Assembly (NCBI GenBank): GCA_021809435.1
Contig: JAKBAD010000002.1
Span: 62,001 to 126,000 of the forward strand
Length of the DNA: 64,000 nucleotides
From: Pseudomonadota bacterium
GTDB lineage: Bacteria; Pseudomonadota; Alphaproteobacteria; Acetobacterales; Acetobacteraceae
Direction: 5' to 3'
Shown here: positions 42,773-51,545 of the stretch, piece by piece
Numbering within the stretch: the stretch's first letter is position 1
Layout: every line of letters begins with the position of its first letter
Notes under the pieces: generated by a model
Database searches by the model: none
Told to the model about the DNA's origin: nothing
What the model saw: the letters and a program-made list of their open reading frames with translations, nothing else
Made by a program: the position numbers and the translations under genes

Positions 42773-42880
42773 CCCCGTGGGAAGGCTAGTGTGACGGTTC
42801 TGAAATTCGTGATCGTCCATATCGCGAATTTCAGAAGCGGAATCACACTGGCTTATTGATTTTCCTAAGCCCCCACGGGG
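42773..42880. repeat. Nested 108-bp palindromic element upstream of copC
   Basis: Three nested inverted repeats share one centre: CCCCGTGGG (42773-42781) with CCCACGGGG (42872-42880); AGTGTGA with TCACACT; and TTCTGAAATTCG (42798-42809) with CGAATTTCAGAA (42825-42836). It fills the gap between the 3' end of the DUF3035 gene and copC. It could be a terminator, a MITE-like mobile palindrome or a regulatory hairpin. Confidence 0.65.
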
Positions 42881-42889
42881 CGCCGGGCG

Positions 42890-43456
42890 TCAAAAAAAGT
42901 TCAGCAGCTTGTGCCAAAAACCGGGCTTCCCGGCGGCCGGCTGCTGGGGGGTCTCGCCCTGGGTCACGGGCAGCCCGAGCGCCTCGTTCTGTTGCAGTCG
43001 CTTGGCTTCCGCGCTGGCATCCACCACCTGGGCGCCATCCCCGCTTTGCCCCTCGAGCTTGCCCACAAACCCAGCGGGACGCGAGGCGACCAGCGCGTTC
43101 TGGTTCACCTGCTCGCGGATATCGGCGGGCGGCGTCGGCCCGGCCTCGTTCAGCAGCGCCTGCGCGCCGGCGCTCGGGCCGCCGGTGGGCGCGCCAATGG
43201 CCTGCCCGGGCACCAGGGTGTTTTCGCCCAGCGTGGCGGCATCTTGCTGCTGGGTGGGCGCCTGGCCGGGGTTGGGCGCGGGCAGCTGGCCCAGCTCGGG
43301 CGGCAGCGACAGCGGCGGTTCCGTCCCGACATCAAAGGCATCAGGCGGATTCGCCTCCAGCCCGAACTCCTGTTTGGTTTGGTGCGAGCAGCCGGCCAGC
43401 AGCGTGGCGGCGGCGAGGGTCAGGGCGGCGGAACGCGCGGGGCGGATCAGGGTCAT
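42890..43456 (-). CDS. DUF3035 lipoprotein
   Basis: This 188-residue protein has a lipoprotein signal with lipobox LLAG-C23, then FGLEANPPDAFDVG, PPLSLPPELGQLP and TLGENTLV, the pattern of DUF3035 proteins described in alphaproteobacteria as a possible outer-membrane assembly subunit (BamF). The remainder is Pro/Gln-rich and ends GKPGFWHKLLNFF. It is the last gene of the ileS-lspA-DUF3035 operon, nine bases after lspA, a conserved alphaproteobacterial order. Confidence 0.87.
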   Translation of the reverse strand: MTLIRPARSAALTLAAATLLAGCSHQTKQEFGLEANPPDAFDVGTEPPLSLPPELGQLPAPNPGQAPTQQQDAATLGENTLVPGQAIGAPTGGPSAGAQALLNEAGPTPPADIREQVNQNALVASRPAGFVGKLEGQSGDGAQVVDASAEAKRLQQNEALGLPVTQGETPQQPAAGKPGFWHKLLNFF

Positions 43457-43465
43457 GGGGTCTTC

Positions 43466-43957
43466 CTATCTCTCCCCGCTGTCTTGGGCAACGGGGGGGC
43501 GTGCGAGCAGATTTTCGAGCATCAGCACCAGCACCCCGCACACAATGGCCGAATCGCCGACATTGAACACCCAAGGGTAATAAAGCGCGCCGAAATGGGC
43601 CTGCAAAAAATCCACCACCGCGCCAAAGCGCACCCGGTCGATGACATTGCCAACCGCCCCCCCGGCAATGGCGCCCACCGCAATGGTCACCACCCAGCTT
43701 TGCGCCCGCCACATCCAGGCCAGCAAAGCCAGCACGGCCAGGCTGGCGACGGTGGCAAACACAAACCGCCCGCCCGCACCGGCAAACATGCCAAAGGTAA
43801 TGCCATGGTTCCACACCAGCACCAGATTCAGCATCGGCCCGGCCTTCACCACCGCGCCGTTCTGCAAATCCAGCGGCCCCAGCGCCAGCGCCTTGCTCAG
43901 CTGGTCGGCCAGCAGCACCAGCGCGCAGGCCAAAATCCCGGCAATCCGGCGCTTCAT
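43466..43957 (-). CDS. lspA: Lipoprotein signal peptidase (signal peptidase II)
   Basis: This 163-residue inner membrane aspartic protease removes signal peptides from prolipoproteins. It has four hydrophobic segments and the catalytic pair in GAVVDF (D116) and FNVGDSAI (D135), with GNVIDR before them. The ATG at 43957 overlaps the ileS stop by four bases; the longer frame to 44041 lies inside ileS. Its product would process the DUF3035 lipoprotein encoded next and the MlaA lipoprotein. Confidence 0.95.
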   Translation of the reverse strand: MKRRIAGILACALVLLADQLSKALALGPLDLQNGAVVKAGPMLNLVLVWNHGITFGMFAGAGGRFVFATVASLAVLALLAWMWRAQSWVVTIAVGAIAGGAVGNVIDRVRFGAVVDFLQAHFGALYYPWVFNVGDSAIVCGVLVLMLENLLARPPVAQDSGER

Positions 43958-46701
43958 ACCGCCTCGCAGCAGCGCGCGCACAGCGTCGGATGAGCACCAT
44001 TGCCCCCCACTTCGGGCAATACCTTCCAGCAGCGCTCGCATTTCTCGCCCGGCGCCTTGCGCGCGCCCGGCTCACCGTCAAACACCGCGCCCGAGGTAAT
44101 GCAGATCTCCGCCCAGAACCCTGCCTCCGCCCGCAATGTCCGCGCCGTCTCGCCCAGCACCGCCTCGGCCTGCAACGAAGACCCGATCACCTTCTCCACC
44201 CGCATGCGCTCAATGGCCCCCGTCACCTTCAGCCGCTCAGCACGAATGGCCGCGAAATCCGCCGCCAGCGCGTCATCGCGCCAGCTCTCGGGCACGTCTG
44301 GAAACAGCTCCAAATGCACGCTGCCCGCCTCGCCATGGCGCGCCATCCAGGCTTCCTCGGCGGTAAAGGGCAGCGCGGGCGCCAGCCAGGCGGTCAGCGC
44401 GCGCAGCAAAATATCCAAAAAGCTCCGGCACGCCCGCCGCGTCGGGCTGTGGGGCGCGTCGCAATAGAGGCTATCCTTCCTGATATCGAAATAAAATGCC
44501 GAGAGGTCGGTGGCGCAGAAATGGTGAATGGCCGGATACACCCCCGTCCAGTCATGGCTGGCCACCGCGCCCCACACCTTCTGGTTCAGCTCCCACAGCC
44601 GGTGGAGCAAAAACCGCTCCAGCTCCGGAAATTCCGCCGCCGCCACCCGCTCATCCTCGCCAAACCCATCCAGCGAGCCCAGAATCCAGCGCAGAGAATT
44701 GCGCAGCCGGCGGTAAAGCTCGGCCTGCTGCTTCAAAATCTCCGGCCCAATCCGCAAATCCTCCGAGGTATCGGCGTTCATCACCCACAGCCGCAAAATA
44801 TCGGCGCCGAACTTGTCGTTCACCTCCTGCGGCGCGGTCACATTGCCCAGCGACTTCGACATTTTCCGCCCCTGCTCATCGAGCACGAAGCCGTCCGTCA
44901 CAATGGTCTCAAACGGCGCCCCGCCCCGCGTGCCCACCGCCTCGAGCAGCGAGGCCTGAAACCACCCGCGATGCTGGTCCGAGCCCTCCAGATACACATC
45001 CGCCGGGGTCTTCATCCCCCGCGCCTCGAGCACGAACGCATGGGTCGAGCCCGACTCGAACCACACATCCACCACGTCGAAAATCTGCTCATAATCGTCG
45101 GGGTTGCGCCCTGCCCCCAAAAAGTCGCTGGCCGGGCGGGCATACCAGGCATCGGCGCCCTCGGCGGTGAAAATCTCCACCACCCGCTTCACCACATCGG
45201 GGTCGCGCAGCGGCTCATGGGTGCGCTTATCGACAAAAATGGCAATCGGCACGCCCCAGGCCCGCTGGCGCGAGATGCACCAATCCGGCCGCGTCTCCAC
45301 CATCGCGCCAATGCGGTTACGCCCGATCTCGGGCACGAATTTGGTCGCCGCGATGGCCGCGAGCGCCTTGCGCCGAATCTCATCTGGCCCATCCATGCGA
45401 ATGAACCATTGCGCCGTGGCGCGGTAAATCAGCGGCGCCTTCGAGCGCCAGGAATGCGGATAAGAATGCACAAACTCCGCCCGGTGCAGCAGCGCCCCGG
45501 CCTGGGTCAGCGCCGCGCATACCGGGTCGGCGGCCTTATACACATGCAAGCCGCCAAACAGCGGCACGCTGGCATAATAGCTGCCATCATCGGCCACCGT
45601 GTCGGGCACGTTAATGCCATGCGCCTTGCAGAGCAGAAAATCATCCTCGCCATGGCCCGGCGCCATATGCACAATGCCGGTGCCCGCCTCCATGGTCACA
45701 AACTCGCCCAGCATCAGCGGCACCGTGATATCATACCCGGCATCGGCGTTGGCGAGCGGATGGCGAAACCGCATCCCCTCCATCTCGCGCCCGGCAAAGC
45801 GCCGCTCCACCTCATGCGCGCTCACGCCCACCTTGGCGCAAAACTCCTCCAGCAGCGCCAGCGAGACAATCAGCCGCTCGCCCACCACCGCCAAACTGCC
45901 TTCGGCCACCGCGCTCACCCTGATCAGCGCGTAATCAAGCTCATGCCCCGCCGCCAGGCCCCGGTTGCCCGGAATCGTCCAGGGCGTGGTGGTCCAGATC
46001 ACCACGCTGGCGCCCGCGAACGCGCCCTCCTCGGCCCGGAACCGCACATAAATCGCGGTGTCCTTCTTGTCGTGATACTCCACCTCGGCCTCGGCGAGCG
46101 CGGTTTTCTCCACCGGGCTCCACATCACCGGCCGCAAGCCCCGGTAGAGCGCGCCATTGAGCAAAAACTTCCCAATTTCCCCGGCAATCAGCGCTTCCGA
46201 GGCAAAATCCATGGTCGCATAGCGGTTGGCCCAGTCCCCGGCCACGCCCAGGCGCTGAAACTCGGCCGATTGCACATCCAGCCAATGCTGCGCGTATTCC
46301 CGGCATTGCTTGCGGAATTCGAGCACCGGCACCTGGTCCTTATCGAGCTTCTTGGCCCGGTATTGCTCCTCCACCTTCCACTCAATCGGCAGCCCGTGGC
46401 AGTCCCAGCCGGGAATATAATCCGCATCGCGCCCCGCCATCTGCTGCGCGCGGTTAATCACATCCTTGTGAATCTTGTTCAGCGCGTGCCCGATATGCAA
46501 ATTGCCATTGGCATAAGGCGGGCCGTCATGCAGCACAAAGCTCGGCCGCCCCTTGCCGGCCGCGCGCAGCTTGCCCCACAGCCCCATCGCCTCCCAGCGG
46601 GCCAGCATCTCGGGCTCGCGCTTGGGCAGCTCGCCGCGCATGGGAAAATCCGTGCGCGGCAAAAACACGCTGGCTTTATAATCGGGCTTGGCTTCGCTCA
46701 T
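43954..46701 (-). CDS. ileS: Isoleucyl-tRNA synthetase
   Basis: This 915-residue class I synthetase charges tRNA-Ile. The HIGH motif is in NGNLHIGHALNK, KMSKS in RKMSKSLGNV, and the editing domain lies between about 190 and 400. The C-terminus has the zinc motif CERCWKVLP...CARCCEAV. Length is normal for the bacterial type I enzyme. It leads the leftward ileS-lspA-DUF3035 operon; ribF is immediately upstream on the same strand. Confidence 0.98.
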   Translation of the reverse strand: MSEAKPDYKASVFLPRTDFPMRGELPKREPEMLARWEAMGLWGKLRAAGKGRPSFVLHDGPPYANGNLHIGHALNKIHKDVINRAQQMAGRDADYIPGWDCHGLPIEWKVEEQYRAKKLDKDQVPVLEFRKQCREYAQHWLDVQSAEFQRLGVAGDWANRYATMDFASEALIAGEIGKFLLNGALYRGLRPVMWSPVEKTALAEAEVEYHDKKDTAIYVRFRAEEGAFAGASVVIWTTTPWTIPGNRGLAAGHELDYALIRVSAVAEGSLAVVGERLIVSLALLEEFCAKVGVSAHEVERRFAGREMEGMRFRHPLANADAGYDITVPLMLGEFVTMEAGTGIVHMAPGHGEDDFLLCKAHGINVPDTVADDGSYYASVPLFGGLHVYKAADPVCAALTQAGALLHRAEFVHSYPHSWRSKAPLIYRATAQWFIRMDGPDEIRRKALAAIAATKFVPEIGRNRIGAMVETRPDWCISRQRAWGVPIAIFVDKRTHEPLRDPDVVKRVVEIFTAEGADAWYARPASDFLGAGRNPDDYEQIFDVVDVWFESGSTHAFVLEARGMKTPADVYLEGSDQHRGWFQASLLEAVGTRGGAPFETIVTDGFVLDEQGRKMSKSLGNVTAPQEVNDKFGADILRLWVMNADTSEDLRIGPEILKQQAELYRRLRNSLRWILGSLDGFGEDERVAAAEFPELERFLLHRLWELNQKVWGAVASHDWTGVYPAIHHFCATDLSAFYFDIRKDSLYCDAPHSPTRRACRSFLDILLRALTAWLAPALPFTAEEAWMARHGEAGSVHLELFPDVPESWRDDALAADFAAIRAERLKVTGAIERMRVEKVIGSSLQAEAVLGETARTLRAEAGFWAEICITSGAVFDGEPGARKAPGEKCERCWKVLPEVGGNGAHPTLCARCCEAV

Positions 46702-46722
46702 AATCTCAACTCATCTCCACAA

Positions 46723-47646
46723 TCACGGCCGGGGGCCAAAAAACGCCCGCGCCGTCCGCGCGTCCGTATCTATCTGGGCTTTGAGGGCTTGGAAACTCTC
46801 GAACTTCTGTTCTTCCCGTAAAAACGCGTGCAGGGCCACGCTCAGCTCCCGCCCGTATAAATCGCCTTCATAGTCAAAAAAATGCGCCTCCAGCCGGGGC
46901 TCGGTGCCGCCCACGGTGGGGCGCAGGCCAATATTGGCCACCCCCGTCACGCGCGCGCCGTCAATCACCGTGCTCACCGCATACACGCCCCGCAGCGGCT
47001 CCAAATGCCGCCCCAGCGCGATATTGGCGGTCGGAAACCCAATCGTCCGCCCGCGCTTGTCGCCATGCACCACCACGCCCCTGATGGTGTGCGAATGCCC
47101 CAGCAAAGCCGCCGCGCGCTCCGGGTAGCCATCTTGCAACAGCCGCCTGATCCGGCTCGAAGATACCGGCCCCTCCGCGTCGCATAATTGCGGCACCACC
47201 GAGAGTCCCATGCCCAGCATTTCGGCCCGCGCGGCCAAAAACGCCACATCCCCGCCCCGCCGGTGACCAAAGGCAAAATCCGCCCCGCAAGCCACATGCG
47301 CCGCGCCCAGCCCGGCATGCAGCACCTCATCCACGAATTGCGTGGCGGTCAAATGCGACAACGCCGCATCGAAGGGAATCTGATAAAGCCGCTCCACCCC
47401 CAGCGCCGCCAGCGCATGGGCGCGCTCGGCCGCCAGGGTCAGCCGGAAGGCCGGGTCCTGGGGGCGAAAAAACTCCCTTGGGTGGGGCTCGAAAGTGAGC
47501 ACCGCGCGCGGCAAATCCGGCCGCGCCCCGTGCAGCGCGCGCAGCACGGCCTCGTGGCCCTTGTGCACGCCGTCAAAATTCCCCAGCGCCACGGCGGCGC
47601 CCCGCGCATCTTGCGGCAAATCCCGCCAATCGGTGAAAATCTTCAT
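46723..47646 (-). CDS. ribF: Bifunctional riboflavin kinase/FAD synthetase
   Basis: This 307-residue enzyme makes FMN and FAD from riboflavin. The N-terminal adenylyltransferase domain has ALGNFDGVHKGHEAVLR and SSSRIRRLLQDG; the C-terminal kinase domain has RGRTIGFPTANI. The ATG at 47646 begins the conserved KIFTDWRDLP; a longer start lacks support. Linkage to ileS-lspA, 21 bases upstream of ileS, is widely conserved in bacteria. Confidence 0.96.
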   Translation of the reverse strand: MKIFTDWRDLPQDARGAAVALGNFDGVHKGHEAVLRALHGARPDLPRAVLTFEPHPREFFRPQDPAFRLTLAAERAHALAALGVERLYQIPFDAALSHLTATQFVDEVLHAGLGAAHVACGADFAFGHRRGGDVAFLAARAEMLGMGLSVVPQLCDAEGPVSSSRIRRLLQDGYPERAAALLGHSHTIRGVVVHGDKRGRTIGFPTANIALGRHLEPLRGVYAVSTVIDGARVTGVANIGLRPTVGGTEPRLEAHFFDYEGDLYGRELSVALHAFLREEQKFESFQALKAQIDTDARTARAFFGPRP

Positions 47647-47723
47647 GGCCCTGAGAAACCCCCACACTTGGCCGCCGGTCAAGTGTGGGGCAAAAGAGAG
47701 TGGCAACAAATCGGAGTCCGGCC

Positions 47724-48914
47724 ATGCGCGGCATCATGAAATTCCTTGTCAGCCTGGTCGTTCTGGCCGGCCTCGCCTGGGCGGGGCTGTGGGTTTACGC
47801 CCAGAATCGCCTCTCGGGCATGCTGCGCGCCTACACCGCCGACATCACCTCCCCCGACGGCGCCAGCCAGCTCACCTATGACAGCCTGAGCACCGGCACC
47901 AACCCGCTCCAGGCCACGGCAACCCTGCATAATGTCCGCCTCTCCCTGCAACCCGCCGGACTCGCCCAGCCCGTGGTCGCGCGCCTGGCCAGCGTCACCG
48001 CGCGCATCAACGCCGCCCAGCCCCTCACCCTGCACATCGACCTGCCCCCCAGCCTCGACATCACCGCCGATGGCAACAACGCCGTGCTCACCTTTGGCAG
48101 CACCGCCATCTCCGCCACCCTCGATCCCGCGCAGCTCTTCAACCCCGCCGCCAACGCCGTGCTGGGGCAGAGCTTCACCTTCACCAATGTCAATCTGCTC
48201 GGCTCCTCGGGCTCCATCCAGCTCGCCCATATCGACAGCCTGTCCGGCCATGAGCGCTTCGCCCTCCAGGCTTCCGCCACCCAAACCGCCCTCACCAGCC
48301 ACACCGAACTCAACGGCCTGGTCCTGCCCCCCTGGTTCACCCAGCTCATCCAAGTGCCCTTCGACGGCAAACTCGCCCATATCGGGCTCGACATCACCCT
48401 CTCCGGCCCTGTTGACTGGCGCGCCTTCGCCGAAAAACTCCGCGCCACCCCAGATGTCACCGCGCAGCAAGCGCTGATGCTCACCACCCTGCATGGCTGG
48501 GCGCTGGCGGGCGGCGCGGGCAGCGTGCACACCAACATCGTGCTTGGCCCCACCACGCTCGACGCCAGCGGCAACGTGAAATTCGACGATGAAGCCCAGC
48601 CCTCGGGCCAGGCCAGCCTCACCGCCAACCATCTCGATGCCTTCACCGCCCAGCTGGAAAAAACCTCCCCCGACCTGCAAGACGACATCGCCCAGGCCGA
48701 GGCCATGCTCTCCCCCTACCTCACCACCACCGACCAGGACGGCCAGCTCCTCACCCTGCACGCCACCTATGGCAAAACCGGCGTGTTCGTGAACGGCCAG
48801 AATGTCGCCGACATGCCGCCCCTCGACTGGAACGCCCTGCTCACCCCATCCGCCACCGACAGCACCGACAACAGCGCCCCGCAAGGCGATGGTTCAGGCG
48901 CCAGCGCTCCGTAA
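47724..48914 (+). CDS. DUF2125-like exported protein
   Basis: This 396-residue protein has an N-terminal membrane anchor or signal (MKFLVSLVVLAGLAWAGLWVYA) and a long beta-rich, Ala/Thr/Leu-rich remainder resembling DUF2125 or AsmA-type lipid-transfer proteins. Function is unknown. The ATG at 47724 follows GGAG; another at 47736 is possible. It is divergent from ribF with a 77-base gap. The Ser/Gly/Asp-rich C-terminal tail is probably disordered. Confidence 0.75.
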   Translation: MRGIMKFLVSLVVLAGLAWAGLWVYAQNRLSGMLRAYTADITSPDGASQLTYDSLSTGTNPLQATATLHNVRLSLQPAGLAQPVVARLASVTARINAAQPLTLHIDLPPSLDITADGNNAVLTFGSTAISATLDPAQLFNPAANAVLGQSFTFTNVNLLGSSGSIQLAHIDSLSGHERFALQASATQTALTSHTELNGLVLPPWFTQLIQVPFDGKLAHIGLDITLSGPVDWRAFAEKLRATPDVTAQQALMLTTLHGWALAGGAGSVHTNIVLGPTTLDASGNVKFDDEAQPSGQASLTANHLDAFTAQLEKTSPDLQDDIAQAEAMLSPYLTTTDQDGQLLTLHATYGKTGVFVNGQNVADMPPLDWNALLTPSATDSTDNSAPQGDGSGASAP

Positions 48915-48923
48915 AACCCGATG

Positions 48924-49049
48924 ACATGAGATGGACAAGCTTAGCGCTCCCATCTCATGTCTGAGCCCGTCTCCTTATCAATGAATGAGAGGGCGATTAA
49001 AATATCAGATCCCCCCCGCGAGGCGGAGCGATCTGATGTCGTCGCCCTC
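48924..49049. repeat. Two palindromic elements between convergent genes
   Basis: ACATGAGATGG (48924-48934) pairs with CCATCTCATGT (48950-48960). GAGGGCGA (48989-48996) pairs with TCGCCCTC (49042-49049), enclosing ATCAGATC and GATCTGAT. These fill the 182-base gap between the 3' ends of the DUF2125-like and GAF genes; they may terminate both or be intergenic repeat elements. Confidence 0.55.
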
Positions 49050-49072
49050 GAAAGCCGTTCCCGGGCGCCGCG

Positions 49073-49097
49073 GCCCGCCGGCGACCGTCCGGCGGGC
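49073..49097 (-). terminator. Hairpin at the end of the GAF gene
   Basis: GCCCGCCGG and CCGGCGGGC form a perfect 9-bp stem with a 7-base loop, overlapping the first base of the stop codon of the leftward GAF gene. There is no T-run, so the call as terminator is tentative. Confidence 0.4.
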
Positions 49098-49693
49098 TAT
49101 TCCAATATCTCCCACGGCGCTTGCATAAGCGGCGAAATCCGCTCATGCGCCATCTCGCGCAAGCCCAGCACCTTGGCGGCCACCCCCTCGGCAATGCCGC
49201 TCAGCACCTCAATCTCGCGCGGCCTGAACGCGCCCTCATCCATCGAATAAACCGTCAGCACCGCAAACACCCTGGCGCCCTCGCACAGCGGCAGCGCCAT
49301 AACGGCGGCATAATCCCGGCGGGTGAATTCATTGCGCCAAACATCCATCCGCCCCATCTCGCGTAGATGATCATTGATCTGCACCACCCCGGTGCGAATG
49401 GCGCGGCCCACCGGCCCGCTACCCCGCTCATCGCGCCCCCAGGAAATATTGGCGGCCTTGAGATACCCCCGGTCAAACCCCGCGGATGCCACCGGCCGGA
49501 CCGATTTCGTCAAATCCGTCTCCGGTATGCCGACCCACGCCATGCAATACCCGCCAACCCCCACCACGACGCTGCAAATCTGATCATATAATTCCATGAT
49601 CTTGACCGCCTCGGCGGTCACATTGCGCGCCTGATGAACCAGCGCCCCCAAGCGCTCGCTGTTGAAAAATCTGTTGTCGAATGCTGAGGCCAT
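49097..49693 (-). CDS. GAF domain protein
   Basis: This 198-residue soluble protein is essentially a single GAF domain: an N-terminal helix (LGALVHQARNVTAEAVKIME), a core with YCMAWVGIPE, SWGRDERGSGPVGRAIRTG and AVMALPLCEGARVFAVLTVY, then a C-terminal helix. Stand-alone GAF proteins sense small ligands or redox state and act on partners. The ATG at 49693 follows GAGGAG by seven bases. No effector domain is attached and no obvious partner is adjacent. Confidence 0.88.
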   Translation of the reverse strand: MASAFDNRFFNSERLGALVHQARNVTAEAVKIMELYDQICSVVVGVGGYCMAWVGIPETDLTKSVRPVASAGFDRGYLKAANISWGRDERGSGPVGRAIRTGVVQINDHLREMGRMDVWRNEFTRRDYAAVMALPLCEGARVFAVLTVYSMDEGAFRPREIEVLSGIAEGVAAKVLGLREMAHERISPLMQAPWEILE

Positions 49694-49850
49694 GTCACGT
49701 CTCCTCATTGCCCGCCCACCGGCGGCCCATGATGTATGATCGGCCTGTTACCCTAGCGATTTTTCCGCGCCCGCCCCGCAAAGCAAACAAAAAATAATCC
49801 GCCCGACACCCCAGCTAAAGATTATCCCACGTAGAAACCGTTTTCATATC

Positions 49851-50840
49851 TTATCCCTGTTGCCCCACCACCACGCCATCACGCGCGCGCGCATAGCGCT
49901 TGGCCAGAACCGCGCACACCATCAGCTGCATCTGGTGAAAAATAATCAGCGGCAGCACCACCATGCCCACCGTCGAGGCCCCAAACAGCACATTGGCCAT
50001 CGGCACTCCGGTCGCCGCGCTCTTCTTCGAGCCGCAAAACACAATGGCGATTTCGTCGGCCTTCTCATAGCCCAGCGCCCGCGCGCCAAATGTCGTCACG
50101 CTCAGCACCACGCCCAGCAGCACCGCGCTGGCGATAAAAATCTCGCCAAACCCCGAAAGCGGCAGCCTGTGCCACAGCCCCGAGATCACCGCCCCCGAAA
50201 ACGCCGTATACACCACCAAAATAATCGAGCCCCGGTCGGAGATCTGCAACAGCGCCCGGTTTCGCGCCACCCAGCCGCCAATCCAGGGCCGCAGCGCCTG
50301 ACCCAGCGCAAAGGGCAGCAGCAATTCGGCGAACACCGGCAGCACATGCGCCAACCCGCCGCCGCCGCCATGCGTGCCCAGCCACAGCCCGGCGAAAACC
50401 GGCGTCATCACCACCCCGATCAACGTCGAGACCGTGGCCGAGCAAATCGCCGCGGGCACATTACCCTGCGCGATCGAGGTAAACGCGATTGATGACTGCA
50501 CCGTCGATGGCAGCAGGCAAACATAGAGCAGCCCCAGCGCCACGCCCTGGTTCAGCGCGTGCGGAAACAACGCCTGAAACCCAAACCCCAGCAGCGGAAA
50601 CAGCCCAAAGGTCGAAGCCAGAATGGTCAGATGCAGCCGCCAATGCCCAAACCCCGCCACCACCGCCTCGCGCGAGAGCCGGGCGCCTTGCATGAAAAAC
50701 ATCACGGCGATGGCCGCCACCGTCAGCCAGTCAAACAACAGGGCGCCCAGCCCATGGCAGGGCAGCACGCTGGCCACCGCCACCGCGCCAAAAATCGCCA
50801 GCGTGAAGCCATCGGGCAAAAAATTCAAAACCGCGCGCAT
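49851..50840 (-). CDS. Bile acid:sodium symporter family transporter (YfeH/SBF-like)
   Basis: This 329-residue membrane protein has about ten hydrophobic segments and matches the SBF-like group: FFMQGARLSREAV, LLPSTVQSSIAFTSIAQGN and FCGSKKSAATGVPMANVLF. These are conserved around the two sodium sites. The physiological solute in bacteria is generally unknown. The ATG at 50840 is preceded by GGAG and begins the first membrane segment; upstream frame extension runs through the mlaC terminator. Confidence 0.9.
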   Translation of the reverse strand: MRAVLNFLPDGFTLAIFGAVAVASVLPCHGLGALLFDWLTVAAIAVMFFMQGARLSREAVVAGFGHWRLHLTILASTFGLFPLLGFGFQALFPHALNQGVALGLLYVCLLPSTVQSSIAFTSIAQGNVPAAICSATVSTLIGVVMTPVFAGLWLGTHGGGGGLAHVLPVFAELLLPFALGQALRPWIGGWVARNRALLQISDRGSIILVVYTAFSGAVISGLWHRLPLSGFGEIFIASAVLLGVVLSVTTFGARALGYEKADEIAIVFCGSKKSAATGVPMANVLFGASTVGMVVLPLIIFHQMQLMVCAVLAKRYARARDGVVVGQQG

Positions 50841-50852
50841 CCACTCCCCCAC

Positions 50853-50886
50853 AAAAAAAACGCCGCCCCCCTCGCGGAGAGCGGCG
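50853..50886 (-). terminator. Intrinsic terminator of the mlaA-mlaC operon
   Basis: On the minus strand CGCCGC and GCGGCG form a stem followed by eight T residues (50853-50860 on the plus strand are A). It lies 18 bases after the mlaC-like stop and just before the start of the SBF-like transporter gene. Confidence 0.85.
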
Positions 50887-50904
50887 CTCCCGGCTCCCGC
50901 TATT

Positions 50905-51528
50905 TCACGAGTCGGCCGAGAGTTTCTGAATCTGGTGCTGCATCGCATTCAACAGCGCCGAGACATTACCGCCATTATCCGTGATCACCGAGGCATAATC
51001 ATTGCGCGTGGTGATGCGCAAACTCGTCCCCGCCACAATCACATCAATGATCTGGGGTTTGCCGCCAACCTCCTCAACCACCCAGCCCACATCGGCGGGC
51101 GGATGGCCGGGCGTGGTCACGGTGGTGTCCACCACCACATCATCGCCCTGCGGCTTGGTGCCATTCACCACGAACGACACGCCCTGATACGCCTTGATCT
51201 GGTAGGTGATGTTATAGGCCAGCAGCTGATGGAACAAATCCTGAAACTGCGTGTGCTGCGCGGCGGTGGCGATATTGATATAGCGCCCCAGCACATAATC
51301 GCCCACCTGGCTCACGGCCACAATCTGGTTCACCAGCGTGCGCAGCGCGGTGGCGCGGCTTTGCTGGTTACCGGGGCCATTGACAATCCCGGCCATCTGC
51401 TGCCCGGCGGTGGTAATAAAAGCCTGCGCCTCGCTGGCCGAAATCGGATCGGCCTTGGCGCCCTGGGCCATCAGCCCCACCATCGGCGCCACGGCGGCGG
51501 CCATCAAAAGAAAACGGCGAAATTGCAT
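50905..51528 (-). CDS. mlaC: MlaC/Ttg2D family periplasmic phospholipid-binding protein
   Basis: This 207-residue protein has a Sec signal (to about residue 26, QGAKA) and the MlaC fold pattern (FQDLFHQLLAYNITYQIKAY and KPQIIDVIVAGTSLRITTRN). MlaC ferries phospholipids between the outer-membrane MlaA complex and the inner-membrane MlaFEDB transporter. It lies 17 bases after mlaA, but mlaF, mlaE and mlaD are not in the window. Confidence 0.9.
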   Translation of the reverse strand: MQFRRFLLMAAAVAPMVGLMAQGAKADPISASEAQAFITTAGQQMAGIVNGPGNQQSRATALRTLVNQIVAVSQVGDYVLGRYINIATAAQHTQFQDLFHQLLAYNITYQIKAYQGVSFVVNGTKPQGDDVVVDTTVTTPGHPPADVGWVVEEVGGKPQIIDVIVAGTSLRITTRNDYASVITDNGGNVSALLNAMQHQIQKLSADS

Positions 51529-51545
51529 GGTCTGTCCTTGTCAAA

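Noticed and set aside
43990-46821. A 943-codon open frame on the plus strand opposite ileS
   Set aside because: It is antisense to a complete, motif-bearing ileS, is Arg/Pro/His/Leu-rich, has no family features and reflects GC-rich codon structure.
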